Below, piece by piece: positions 7,976 to 13,987 of a stretch of DNA of 15,194 bases. The notes under the pieces were generated by a model that had not been told where the DNA came from, made no database searches, and worked only from the letters and a program-made list of their open reading frames with translations. The stretch is from CAZQLE01 sp964593905 (GTDB lineage Bacteria > Chloroflexota > Anaerolineae > Anaerolineales > Anaerolineaceae), in contig CAZQLE010000084.1 in assembly GCA_964593905.1 (NCBI GenBank), forward strand, positions 1 to 15,194, in the 5' to 3' direction. The position numbers and the translations under genes were made by a program. How positions within the stretch are numbered: position 1 is the first letter of the stretch; each line of letters opens with the position of its first letter.

Positions 7976-8000
7976 AATTCAAAAGGCCTTAAATTGAATT
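7976..8000. repeat. Inverted repeat between the VOC gene and the diguanylate cyclase gene
   Basis: AATTCAA and TTGAATT arms of 7 bp (7976-7982 and 7994-8000) enclose 11 nt that contain the palindrome AAGGCCTT. The element lies 13 nt past the VOC stop and 50 nt before the cyclase ATG. It could be a weak 3' stem for the VOC message or an operator ahead of the cyclase gene. Confidence 0.4.
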
Positions 8001-8013
8001 TTTGTGATTCTTA

Positions 8014-8922
8014 CTATTTTGTAAGCCCCTGGCGCAACAGAATTCCATTCCCCGACGGGTCACGCACCAACAACCCTGCCGTCTGCTCTTCCACTGCGCA
8101 GCCCGCCGCGCGCAGTTGCCGGCTCAATTGATCGCATGACGCACCCCCGCTGGTGTGCAGCTCAAAATAGCGCAGCCCCGGTGAACCGGGGGGCATAGGC
8201 GGTCCGTTCAATGATTCCCAGGTGTTCAGCCCAATGTGGTGATGATACTCCCCCACCGAAAGAAAGGCGGCCGTCTGCCCATACCGCTGGGTGATCTTAA
8301 AACCCAGGATATTTTGATAAAAATCAACCGCTTCATTCAAGTTTGCAACCTTAAGATGAACATGCCCAACCGTCGTTGCCGCAGAAGGCCGCCAACCGGC
8401 CGCCTCTGCCCCGCTGGCAGCCAGCAGATTTTCAAGATCCAATGAATCGGTGACCATTTGCAAATTACCCGATGCATCATAGCGCCACTGACTGCGTGGC
8501 CGGTCACGATAAAGCTCAATTCCGTTTCCTTCAGCATCCTGCAGATACAATGCCTCGCTCACCCCGTGATCTGCCGCACCCAGATCCAACGTACCCGAAC
8601 GGATTAAATGCACCAGAATCCGACTTAATGCAACCCGGTCATGCATCAACAGCGCCAGATGATACAGGCCCGTCGCGCGCGGTGTTCGAATGGCATGATC
8701 TGCCGGATGCAACACAATCAGCGGTTCTTTGCCGGCGCTTAAAAGTATGCGATCCACATCTTTTTCCACTTGCAGACCCATCTTCACTTTATAAAATAAA
8801 GCCGTGTGTTCAAGATGGGCCGCGTTAAGATGCACCGCCCCCAGTTTTAACCCGGTTACGCCCGATAATGCCCACGTTTTACGTTCATTCATAGAATATG
8901 CCACCTGTAATGTTGAATTCAC
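8014..8922 (-). CDS. Two-domain VOC (glyoxalase/extradiol dioxygenase-like) protein
   Basis: This 302-residue protein contains two VOC modules. The first spans about 25-140 (LKLGAVHLNAAHLEHTALFY, YHLALLM, GIELYRDRP). The second spans about 183-297 (VGHVHLKVANLNEAVDFYQ, EYHHHIGLNTW, YFELHTS, VRDPSGNGILL). The length and order match Bacillus CatE-like catechol 2,3-dioxygenases. Likely metal ligands in the second module are His187 or His189, one of His227-229, and Glu254. It probably binds Fe(II) or another divalent metal and may cleave a catechol ring; the substrate cannot be told from sequence. The GTG start at 8922 has GGAGG 7 nt upstream. An ATG at 8892 with AGGTGG 8 nt upstream gives a 292-residue alternative that fits CatE length equally well. 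It is divergent from the ycaQ-like gene. Confidence 0.82.
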   Translation of the reverse strand: MNSTLQVAYSMNERKTWALSGVTGLKLGAVHLNAAHLEHTALFYKVKMGLQVEKDVDRILLSAGKEPLIVLHPADHAIRTPRATGLYHLALLMHDRVALSRILVHLIRSGTLDLGAADHGVSEALYLQDAEGNGIELYRDRPRSQWRYDASGNLQMVTDSLDLENLLAASGAEAAGWRPSAATTVGHVHLKVANLNEAVDFYQNILGFKITQRYGQTAAFLSVGEYHHHIGLNTWESLNGPPMPPGSPGLRYFELHTSGGASCDQLSRQLRAAGCAVEEQTAGLLVRDPSGNGILLRQGLTK

Positions 8923-8962
8923 CCCAACCCCTCCCCCGATACACCTGCTTGAAATCTAGTAC

Positions 8963-8983
8963 AATACATGCACTTACTGTATT
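8963..8983. promoter_or_regulatory. Dyad in the VOC / ycaQ-like divergent intergenic region
   Basis: AATACA-N9-TGTATT is a perfect 6-bp-arm dyad in the 113-nt gap between the divergent genes. It lies about 30 nt upstream of the plus-strand -10 box and about 40 nt upstream of the VOC start. It is a candidate operator; no regulator for it is encoded in the window. Confidence 0.35.
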
Positions 8984-9011
8984 CAAACTCACCCGTTTTG
9001 GATACCCCCTG

Positions 9012-9017
9012 TATAAT
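9012..9017 (+). promoter_or_regulatory. -10 box of the ycaQ-like gene
   Basis: A perfect TATAAT ends 18 nt before the ATG at 9036, so the leader would be only about 11-12 nt. That leader has no Shine-Dalgarno sequence. No good -35 hexamer is seen at the usual spacing. Confidence 0.5.
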
Positions 9018-9035
9018 CTTACGATAAGCGGCGCC

Positions 9036-10259
9036 ATGAACCTTACCCTCAGTCAGGTTAAAAATATCGTCCTTGCGGCCCAGGGGCTGCTCCTTCCACC
9101 CCAGAAAACCGCACAAAAAGCAGATGTACTGGAAGCCGTGCACCAGATGGGCGCACTGCAAATTGACACCATCCACGTTGTTGCGCGCAGCCCCTATTTT
9201 GTGCTGTGGAGCCGCCTGGGTACATATTCGCAACGCTGGCTGGAAGATTTATTGGCCGAAGGGGCGCTATTCGAATACTGGTCGCATGCTGCCTGTTTTT
9301 TGCCCATCCAAGACTACCCCCTCTACCGCTGCTTTATGCTTGAAAACCGACGCGGCTGGGGCAACAATCAAGCCTGGCTCGATGCTCACCCCGGGGTTGT
9401 GCAGGATGTGCTCGACCAGATCCATGAACGAGGGCCCTTGCGTTCGGCCGATTTTATCGCGCGCAACCCCGGCTTCAAGTCGGATGGCTGGTGGGACTGG
9501 AAGGAAGAAAAGATCGCCCTCGACCGCCTGCACACCGCCGGAAGGCTGATGGTGTGCGCTCGAAAAAACTTCCAACGCCTTTACGACCTGACCGAACGGG
9601 TCTTGCCACATTGGGATGACCGCCAGGCCCCTTCCTATGAAGCCTCGCTCGATGCTCTGACCGAAAAAACCGTGCGCTGCCTGGGCGCTGCGCCTGCCTC
9701 CTGGATCCCCGACTATTTCAGGCTGCCCAAAACCGGGCTGACCAACCGATTAAAGACGCTCGTTCAACAGGGGCGGCTCACCCCGCTGGACGTGGCCGGT
9801 TGGGATGAGCCATTTTACCTGCACCATGATCATCTGCCGCTGGCAGCCGCCGCCGCAGATGGGCAGCTTGAATCACAGGTCACCACGCTGCTCTCTCCTT
9901 TTGACCCCGTCATCTGGGATCGCAAACGCACCCGCGCCCTGTTTGGGATGGACTTCACGATTGAATGTTATTTACCGGCCGAAAAACGAAAATTTGGTTA
10001 TTTTTCTCTGCCCCTGCTGCAACGGGGAAAACTGGTCGCCCGGCTGGATGCCAAAGCCCACCGCAAAGAAAAACTTTTTGAAATTCGTTCCTTCCATCTT
10101 GAAAACGGGGCAAAAATGGAGGACCATCTGCTGGCGGATGCCGCAGCCAGCCTGACGGCCTGCGCCGCATGGCATCAGACCCCCCAGGTAATGATCCACG
10201 AGCAGGTGCCCGATCCAATCCGCGGTGAGCTGAACCGTGCGCTGGCGCAGGTCCAATAA
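9036..10259 (+). CDS. ycaQ: YcaQ/AlkX-type winged-helix DNA glycosylase
   Basis: The 407-residue protein from ATG 9036 matches the roughly 410-residue length and features of E. coli YcaQ (AlkX), which unhooks DNA interstrand crosslinks and excises alkylated bases. QID (42-44) in LQIDTIHVVARSPYF is the QxD catalytic motif of that branch; the related AlkZ branch carries QxQ. Other family features are a FEYWSHAACFLP-like segment, GPLRSADF and LLSPFDPVIWDRKR. The reading frame stays open 138 nt further upstream. That extension overlaps the promoter and starts within the VOC gene, so it is rejected. No Shine-Dalgarno precedes the ATG and the predicted leader is very short. The stop is 14 nt before a small membrane-protein gene, so the two probably form an operon. 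The family is clear; the exact lesion is unknown. Confidence 0.88.
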   Translation: MNLTLSQVKNIVLAAQGLLLPPQKTAQKADVLEAVHQMGALQIDTIHVVARSPYFVLWSRLGTYSQRWLEDLLAEGALFEYWSHAACFLPIQDYPLYRCFMLENRRGWGNNQAWLDAHPGVVQDVLDQIHERGPLRSADFIARNPGFKSDGWWDWKEEKIALDRLHTAGRLMVCARKNFQRLYDLTERVLPHWDDRQAPSYEASLDALTEKTVRCLGAAPASWIPDYFRLPKTGLTNRLKTLVQQGRLTPLDVAGWDEPFYLHHDHLPLAAAAADGQLESQVTTLLSPFDPVIWDRKRTRALFGMDFTIECYLPAEKRKFGYFSLPLLQRGKLVARLDAKAHRKEKLFEIRSFHLENGAKMEDHLLADAAASLTACAAWHQTPQVMIHEQVPDPIRGELNRALAQVQ

Positions 10260-10273
10260 AATGGGAGAACCCG

Positions 10274-10684
10274 ATGGTTAACACACTGAAAGAAGTGGTG
10301 AAAATCCTGTCTGGGGGGAACTTCTGGCTGCTGCTGGGGCTGCTGGCCGTTCTGATCGGTTATGCCCTGTGGAGCGGCTCACCTTTTGCGCGCGGGGTCT
10401 TCCGCAAAAGCTATCTGATCATTCTGGCGCCGTTTATCATCCCGGTTTTGATGCTGGTTTTTGCCGCGCTTTTCCCGGCCCAAGAAGTGGGCCCTTTTGG
10501 CTGGCGCGATGCAACCCTGATCGCCCTGCTGCTGTTGCAATTTGGCATTCAGATTTACGCATTTGTGCACATGAAAGGGTTTCGCTTTTTTGTGCTGGCT
10601 GTCAGCGTGCTGCAAACCTGGCTGACCGCATTCGCTTTTCTGGCGGCCACCATGCGGGTTACAGCTTATTATCTAATCACCTGA
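10274..10684 (+). CDS. Small four-helix membrane protein of unknown function
   Basis: The 136-residue protein has four hydrophobic segments at about 17-34, 46-68, 79-98 and 104-130, with short polar connectors. It has no signal peptide cleavage site and no motif I recognise. The ATG has GGGAG 6 nt upstream and lies 14 nt after the ycaQ-like stop, so it is probably co-transcribed. It ends 29 nt from the end of the convergent Fur-family gene. It could be a general integral membrane protein; nothing links its function to DNA repair beyond position. Confidence 0.78.
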   Translation: MVNTLKEVVKILSGGNFWLLLGLLAVLIGYALWSGSPFARGVFRKSYLIILAPFIIPVLMLVFAALFPAQEVGPFGWRDATLIALLLLQFGIQIYAFVHMKGFRFFVLAVSVLQTWLTAFAFLAATMRVTAYYLIT

Positions 10685-10713
10685 GCTTCAACCTCACAAC
10701 AGGGTTGCCCACG

Positions 10714-11112
10714 TCAGACTTCTGAACGCTGGCTCTTTTTACAGTCTTCACAAATTCCAAACAGCACCAGGTGCCGGGTGACAAGCCCAAACCGATATTT
10801 CTGTTCCACTTGCTGAAAAAACGGGTCGACTTCAGCATGGTCAATCGTATACACGGTCCGGCATTCCTGGCACACCAGATGGTGGTGTTTGCCCTCACGC
10901 ACCAGTTCATACACCGCCGCGCCGATCCCAATATCTGAAATAGACACTTTACACTGGCACGCCAGCCGTTCGAGCGCGCGATAAATGGTGGATGGATTCA
11001 CCGCTGGCAAGCGCATGCGCACCTGTTCATGAATCTCTGCCGAGGTTAAATGGGAATGATCGTTCGATAGAACGTCGATGATGGCTGCGTCAACGGAGGA
11101 TGCGCGTGTCAT
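10714..11112 (-). CDS. Fur-family metalloregulator, probable repressor of the adjacent cobalt/nickel importer
   Basis: The 132-residue protein has a winged helix (about 8-70, with LTSAEIHEQV and the recognition segment NPSTIYRALERL) followed by a dimerisation domain. HHH (76-78), CQEC (81-84) and CEDC (121-124) supply the usual regulatory-site histidines and the two CxxC pairs of the structural zinc site. It is divergent from cbiMQO, which suggests it senses cobalt or nickel (Nur-like). Fur, Zur and PerR roles cannot be excluded from sequence alone. The ATG at 11112 has no Shine-Dalgarno, and a TACAAT -10 box lies exactly 7 nt upstream, so the mRNA is probably leaderless. Its promoter overlaps the TGCAA repeats, consistent with autoregulation. 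Confidence 0.88.
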   Translation of the reverse strand: MTRASSVDAAIIDVLSNDHSHLTSAEIHEQVRMRLPAVNPSTIYRALERLACQCKVSISDIGIGAAVYELVREGKHHHLVCQECRTVYTIDHAEVDPFFQQVEQKYRFGLVTRHLVLFGICEDCKKSQRSEV

Positions 11113-11119
11113 TGTACAT

Positions 11120-11147
11120 ATTGTAATGCAAAAATTTGCAAATGCAA
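11120..11147 (-). promoter_or_regulatory. Probable leaderless promoter of the Fur-family gene
   Basis: On the minus strand, TTGCAT (11142-11147) and TACAAT (11120-11125) are 16 nt apart. Seven nt separate TACAAT from the A of ATG 11112, so the transcript should begin at or next to the start codon. The -35 hexamer matches the consensus at only three positions. Confidence 0.5.
11126..11147. promoter_or_regulatory. TGCAA-repeat operator shared by the Fur-family gene and cbiM
   Basis: Three TGCAA units occur at 11127-11131, 11137-11141 and 11143-11147. TGCAAA-N2-TTTGCA (11127-11140) and ATTTGCAAAT (11134-11143) are nested dyads. The spacing of about 10 bp between the first two units resembles, but does not equal, the TTGCAA-N5-TTGCAA pattern reported for the nickel regulator Nur in Streptomyces. 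The block covers the -35 boxes of both divergent promoters. Confidence 0.55.
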
Positions 11148-11163
11148 TTATTGGGAATATAAT
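11136..11163 (+). promoter_or_regulatory. Promoter of the cbiMQO operon
   Basis: TTGCAA (11136-11141) and a perfect TATAAT (11158-11163) are separated by 16 nt. The -35 box lies inside the TGCAA operator. Transcription would start near 11170, leaving a leader of roughly 100-120 nt. No cobalamin-riboswitch B12 box is seen in that leader. Confidence 0.6.
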
Positions 11164-11288
11164 AGGATTAGATATAAGCTATTTTAACAAATCAGATGGG
11201 GTGTTGCAGCCCGCCGTATAAGCTTGGCTGGCTGGTAGTTAAAACACAATGAATGCCGGGAGGACTGATGGTATTACGACCTGTTGCA

Positions 11289-12221
11289 ATGCACATTCCG
11301 GATGGCTTTCTTTCAGTTGTCGTTTCGGTGGTGCTGTGGGGCATTTCAATCCTCATGATCGCCATCGCGCTGCGCAAAGTTAACCAGAATTTGAATGAAA
11401 AAGACGTACCGCTGATGGGCGTCCTCGCAGCGGCCATCTTTGCCGGGCAAATGCTGAACTTTGCCGTCACCGGCGGAACTTCGGGCCATTTGCTTGGCGC
11501 AGCCCTGGCAGCCATTGTCCTTGGCCCGTGGCCGGCCGTGCTGGTGATGACAGCCGTGGTCTCCACCCAGGCATTAATCTTTCAAGATGGCGGTCTGCTG
11601 GCACTGGGCGCCAATCTATTCAACATGGCCGTCATTGGTGTAGCAGTCGGGTATTCGGTATACTGGCTGGTGCAGCGGCTGTCTGGCGGCCAAAAATGGG
11701 GGCTGTTTGTGGGCAGCTTTGCCGCCGGCTGGATGTCCATTTTTATCGCTTCACTGGCTGCCGCGCTGCAACTGGCGCTTTCGGGCACATCGCCGGCCAA
11801 CCTCGCCGTGCCCGCCATGGCGGGCATTCACGCCCTCATTGGCCTTGGCGAAGGTCTGATCACTCTGGGCGCGGTCACTTTCCTCTTTGCGGTTCGCCGC
11901 GATCTGGTGTTAACCCAGCCAGGCAAAACCACCCCCAACGCCCGCGGGGTCTTAATTGGCGGCTCATTCATTACCCTGCTGCTGGTGGCTGCTTCACCCT
12001 ATGCCTCGGCCAACCCAGATGGGCTGGAATGGGTGGCCGAGCAAAAAGGCTTTATCGATACAGCCCAGAGCTCTCTGTTTAACATCATCCCCGACTATGT
12101 CATGCCGGGTATTCAAAATGAAGCTCTGGCCACCATCAGCGCCGGGGTGATCGGCGCAGTGATTGTAGTGGGGGTCATGTACATGGTTGGCGCGGCCCGT
12201 CGTAAACGTGCAGTAAAATAA
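11289..12221 (+). CDS. cbiM: CbiM-type cobalt/nickel substrate-binding membrane protein fused to a PDGLE (CbiN-like) C-terminus
   Basis: Read from MHIPDGFL, the protein has 310 residues with about six membrane segments in the CbiM part. GGTSGHLLGAALAAIVLGPW and QALIFQDGGLLALGAN are strong family signatures. Residues about 222-305 form a fused PDGLE/CbiN-like part with two more membrane segments and PDGLE at 243-247. In NikM/CbiM structures the free N-terminal Met1, His2 and His67 bind the metal; with this start His2 and His67 fall at exactly those positions. The frame is open upstream, and ATG 11268 has a much better ribosome site (GGAGG 4 nt before it), but it would bury the metal-binding Met-His under seven extra residues. 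It is the first gene of an ECF importer operon. Nickel and cobalt cannot be told apart. Confidence 0.92.
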   Translation: MHIPDGFLSVVVSVVLWGISILMIAIALRKVNQNLNEKDVPLMGVLAAAIFAGQMLNFAVTGGTSGHLLGAALAAIVLGPWPAVLVMTAVVSTQALIFQDGGLLALGANLFNMAVIGVAVGYSVYWLVQRLSGGQKWGLFVGSFAAGWMSIFIASLAAALQLALSGTSPANLAVPAMAGIHALIGLGEGLITLGAVTFLFAVRRDLVLTQPGKTTPNARGVLIGGSFITLLLVAASPYASANPDGLEWVAEQKGFIDTAQSSLFNIIPDYVMPGIQNEALATISAGVIGAVIVVGVMYMVGAARRKRAVK

Positions 12222-12229
12222 ATTATCTT

Positions 12230-13033
12230 ATGAGTACACCTCAACTCGACCCCTATCACAGCCGCACCAGCCCGATTCACAGTCTGGATGCGCGGGTTAA
12301 GCTGGCCCTGGCTCTGGCCCTGCTGTTTACCATTGCCCTGGTGCCCGCCGGCGCGCTGCCGGTCTACCCGCTGCTGCTGGCCCTGATCTGGTCGTTGGCC
12401 GAAATCTCAGAACTGGGGATCGGGTTTATCCTGCGCCGCAGTTGGATCGCCCTGCCATTTGCGCTGGCAGCCCTGCCGGTCATCTTTACGCTTAATGGCG
12501 AACCGCTGTTCACCCTGGCACTGGGCACATGGCAAATCACAGCCTCATCCGCCGGTCTGGAGCGGTTTTTCGGAATTCTATTTAAAGCCTGGTGTTCGGT
12601 GCAGGTGGCGGCCCTGCTGGCGGCCACCACACCCCAGACACAGCTTTTGCTGGCGCTGCGCTGGCTGCGCATTCCGCGTCTGCTGGTCAGCATCGTCGGG
12701 CTGATGTGGCGCTATCTCTACCTGCTGGTCGAAGAAAGCGGACGGTTAATGCGCGCCCGCACTTCCCGCTCTGCGGCCAGCCCCGACCCTGCCCACCGCA
12801 TGGGCGGTACGGTTATCTGGCGCGCGCGCGTCACCGGCGGCATGGCCGGCAGTCTGATGGTGCGCTCCCTCGAACGCAGCGAACGGGTCTATGCCGCCAT
12901 GCTGGCCCGCGGTTACGACGGAGAAATCCGCACCCTGCCGCTGCCGGCCCTCAGCGATGCATCTCGCCGTTTAATGGTCTTGGGACTGCTAGGCTGCGGG
13001 TTAATCTTAACCCTCAGTATTCTTTGGGGATAA
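12230..13033 (+). CDS. cbiQ: CbiQ/EcfT transmembrane component of the cobalt/nickel ECF transporter
   Basis: The 267-residue membrane protein has several hydrophobic segments, DARVKLALALALLF near the N-terminus, and the two cytoplasmic Ala-Arg coupling motifs expected of EcfT proteins: ARTSR at 176-180 and ARGYDG at 226-231 (within RSERVYAAMLARGYDG). These helices contact the ATPase. It starts at an ATG 8 nt after the cbiM stop and has no clear Shine-Dalgarno, so translation is probably coupled to cbiM. It ends 3 nt before cbiO. It couples ATP hydrolysis by CbiO to metal release from CbiM. The family assignment is secure; metal specificity is not shown. Confidence 0.93.
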   Translation: MSTPQLDPYHSRTSPIHSLDARVKLALALALLFTIALVPAGALPVYPLLLALIWSLAEISELGIGFILRRSWIALPFALAALPVIFTLNGEPLFTLALGTWQITASSAGLERFFGILFKAWCSVQVAALLAATTPQTQLLLALRWLRIPRLLVSIVGLMWRYLYLLVEESGRLMRARTSRSAASPDPAHRMGGTVIWRARVTGGMAGSLMVRSLERSERVYAAMLARGYDGEIRTLPLPALSDASRRLMVLGLLGCGLILTLSILWG

Positions 13034-13036
13034 CCT

Positions 13037-13753
13037 TTGAATCAAAACAACCCTGTTCTTGCAATTGAATCACTGCATTATCACTATCCCGACGGCCACC
13101 AGGCGCTAAACGGCATTAACCTGCATGTTGCCCCGCAGGAGAAAATTGCACTGGTGGGCCCCAACGGCGCCGGAAAATCGACCCTGCTCATGCACCTGAA
13201 TGGCATTCTCACGCTGGAGTCTGGAGAGATTCGAGTGTGCGGACAGCCGCTTCAAACCGACACAATCAAGCACGTCCGCTCTGTTGTCGGCCTGGTGTTC
13301 CAATTGCCCGACGACCAGTTGTTTTCACCCACCGTATACGAAGATGTGGCTTACGGACCCATCTATCAGGGCCTGCCGGTCGAAGAGATTGACCGCCGTG
13401 TTCGCGCCGCGCTGCAGGCCGTCGGCATGGAAAGTTACATCCAGCGCGTGCCCTACCATTTAAGCATCGGCGAAAAAAAACGCATCGCCATCGCCACGGT
13501 CTTATCCATGCAGCCCGAGATTCTGGCGCTGGATGAACCCTCCGCCGGGCTGGACCCGCGGGCGCGGCGCACGCTGATTGAATTATTAAAGGCGCTGCCC
13601 TACACCATGCTGGTCGCCACCCACGATCTCAACCTGGTGCGCGAGCTGTGCCCGCGTACGGTCTTGATGGACGGCGGACAGATCGTGGCCGATGATGCCA
13701 CCCCGGCCGTGTTGAATAACGCCAGCCTGCTCGAAAAATACGGGCTGGAGTAA
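13037..13753 (+). CDS. cbiO: CbiO ATPase of the cobalt/nickel ECF transporter
   Basis: The 238-residue ABC ATPase has all motifs in order: Walker A GPNGAGKST (41-49), Q-loop VFQLPDDQLFSPTV (Gln89, with the CbiO/EcfA-type segment after it), signature LSIGE (142-146), Walker B ILALDEP (162-168) and H-loop ATHD (His196). Signature KKR follows in place of the usual QRQ or KQR, a common CbiO variation. The TTG start at 13037 lies 3 nt after the cbiQ stop, with GGGGA 6 nt upstream, so it is translationally coupled. No separate second ATPase is encoded here, which fits a dedicated group I importer with a CbiO homodimer. A stem-loop follows the stop codon. Confidence 0.94.
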   Translation: MNQNNPVLAIESLHYHYPDGHQALNGINLHVAPQEKIALVGPNGAGKSTLLMHLNGILTLESGEIRVCGQPLQTDTIKHVRSVVGLVFQLPDDQLFSPTVYEDVAYGPIYQGLPVEEIDRRVRAALQAVGMESYIQRVPYHLSIGEKKRIAIATVLSMQPEILALDEPSAGLDPRARRTLIELLKALPYTMLVATHDLNLVRELCPRTVLMDGGQIVADDATPAVLNNASLLEKYGLE

Positions 13754-13781
13754 TCGCCCCCCAGCGCACCATTCCCCCCGC

Positions 13782-13800
13782 CCCACCGCCCCTCGGTGGG
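13782..13800 (+). terminator. Stem-loop after cbiO
   Basis: CCCACCG-N5-CGGTGGG forms a 7-bp GC-rich stem 28 nt after the cbiO stop. The following sequence has only a short T-run (ATTTTCT) about 17 nt later. It probably ends or stabilises the operon message, but it is not a classical U-tract terminator. Confidence 0.45.
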
Positions 13801-13908
13801 CGCCGCTCTGGCGCGCCATTTTCTCCACCTCACCATTCCTCATAGCGTGCGCTTATCCAAAAGCCGCTTGGTTTATGCAAAATGACCCCGATGGTCAACC
13901 TGTAATTC

Positions 13909-13936
13909 TTGACAGACTCTCCAAAAGGAATACACT
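13909..13936 (+). promoter_or_regulatory. Promoter of the lipoprotein gene
   Basis: A perfect -35 TTGACA (13909-13914) and TACACT (13931-13936) are 16 nt apart. Transcription should start near 13943, inside the inverted repeat at 13939-13968. A further TGACC-N5-GGTCA dyad lies at 13883-13897, just upstream of the -35. Apart from these elements and the post-cbiO stem, the gap 13754-13987 holds no gene that I can support. Confidence 0.65.
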
Positions 13937-13938
13937 TA

Positions 13939-13968
13939 ATGTATATTTGTATTAACACAAATATACAT
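13939..13968. repeat. Perfect 30-bp inverted repeat at the lipoprotein transcription start
   Basis: ATGTATATTTGT-N6-ACAAATATACAT has 12-bp perfect arms (13939-13950 and 13957-13968), far more AT-rich than the surroundings. It begins 2 nt after the -10 box and ends 19 nt before the ATG. It is either an operator for a dimeric repressor at +1 or, if transcribed, a 5' mRNA hairpin next to the AGGAG ribosome site. Confidence 0.7.
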
Positions 13969-13987
13969 CTTCCCCAGGAGTCCCCCA

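Noticed and set aside
8898..9035. Upstream in-frame extension of the ycaQ-like protein
   Set aside because: It would start within the divergent VOC gene and run across the TATAAT box; the start at 9036 gives the normal family length.
10685..10713. Bidirectional terminator between the convergent membrane-protein and Fur-family genes
   Set aside because: Only a 5-bp CAACC/GGTTG pair with a long loop and no T-run is present, too weak to call.
11164..11288. Possible cobalamin or metal riboswitch in the cbiM leader
   Set aside because: No B12 box or other riboswitch core could be recognised; the metalloregulator and operator already explain control. A covariance-model search would settle it.
11192..11566. 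A 124-codon minus-strand open frame overlapping the start of cbiM
   Set aside because: It is antisense to clearly conserved CbiM sequence and has no recognisable motif.
13754..13938. Possible small gene or small RNA between cbiO and the lipoprotein
   Set aside because: Only a GC-rich stem-loop, a short dyad and a promoter are visible; the small open frames there have no ribosome site or recognisable product.
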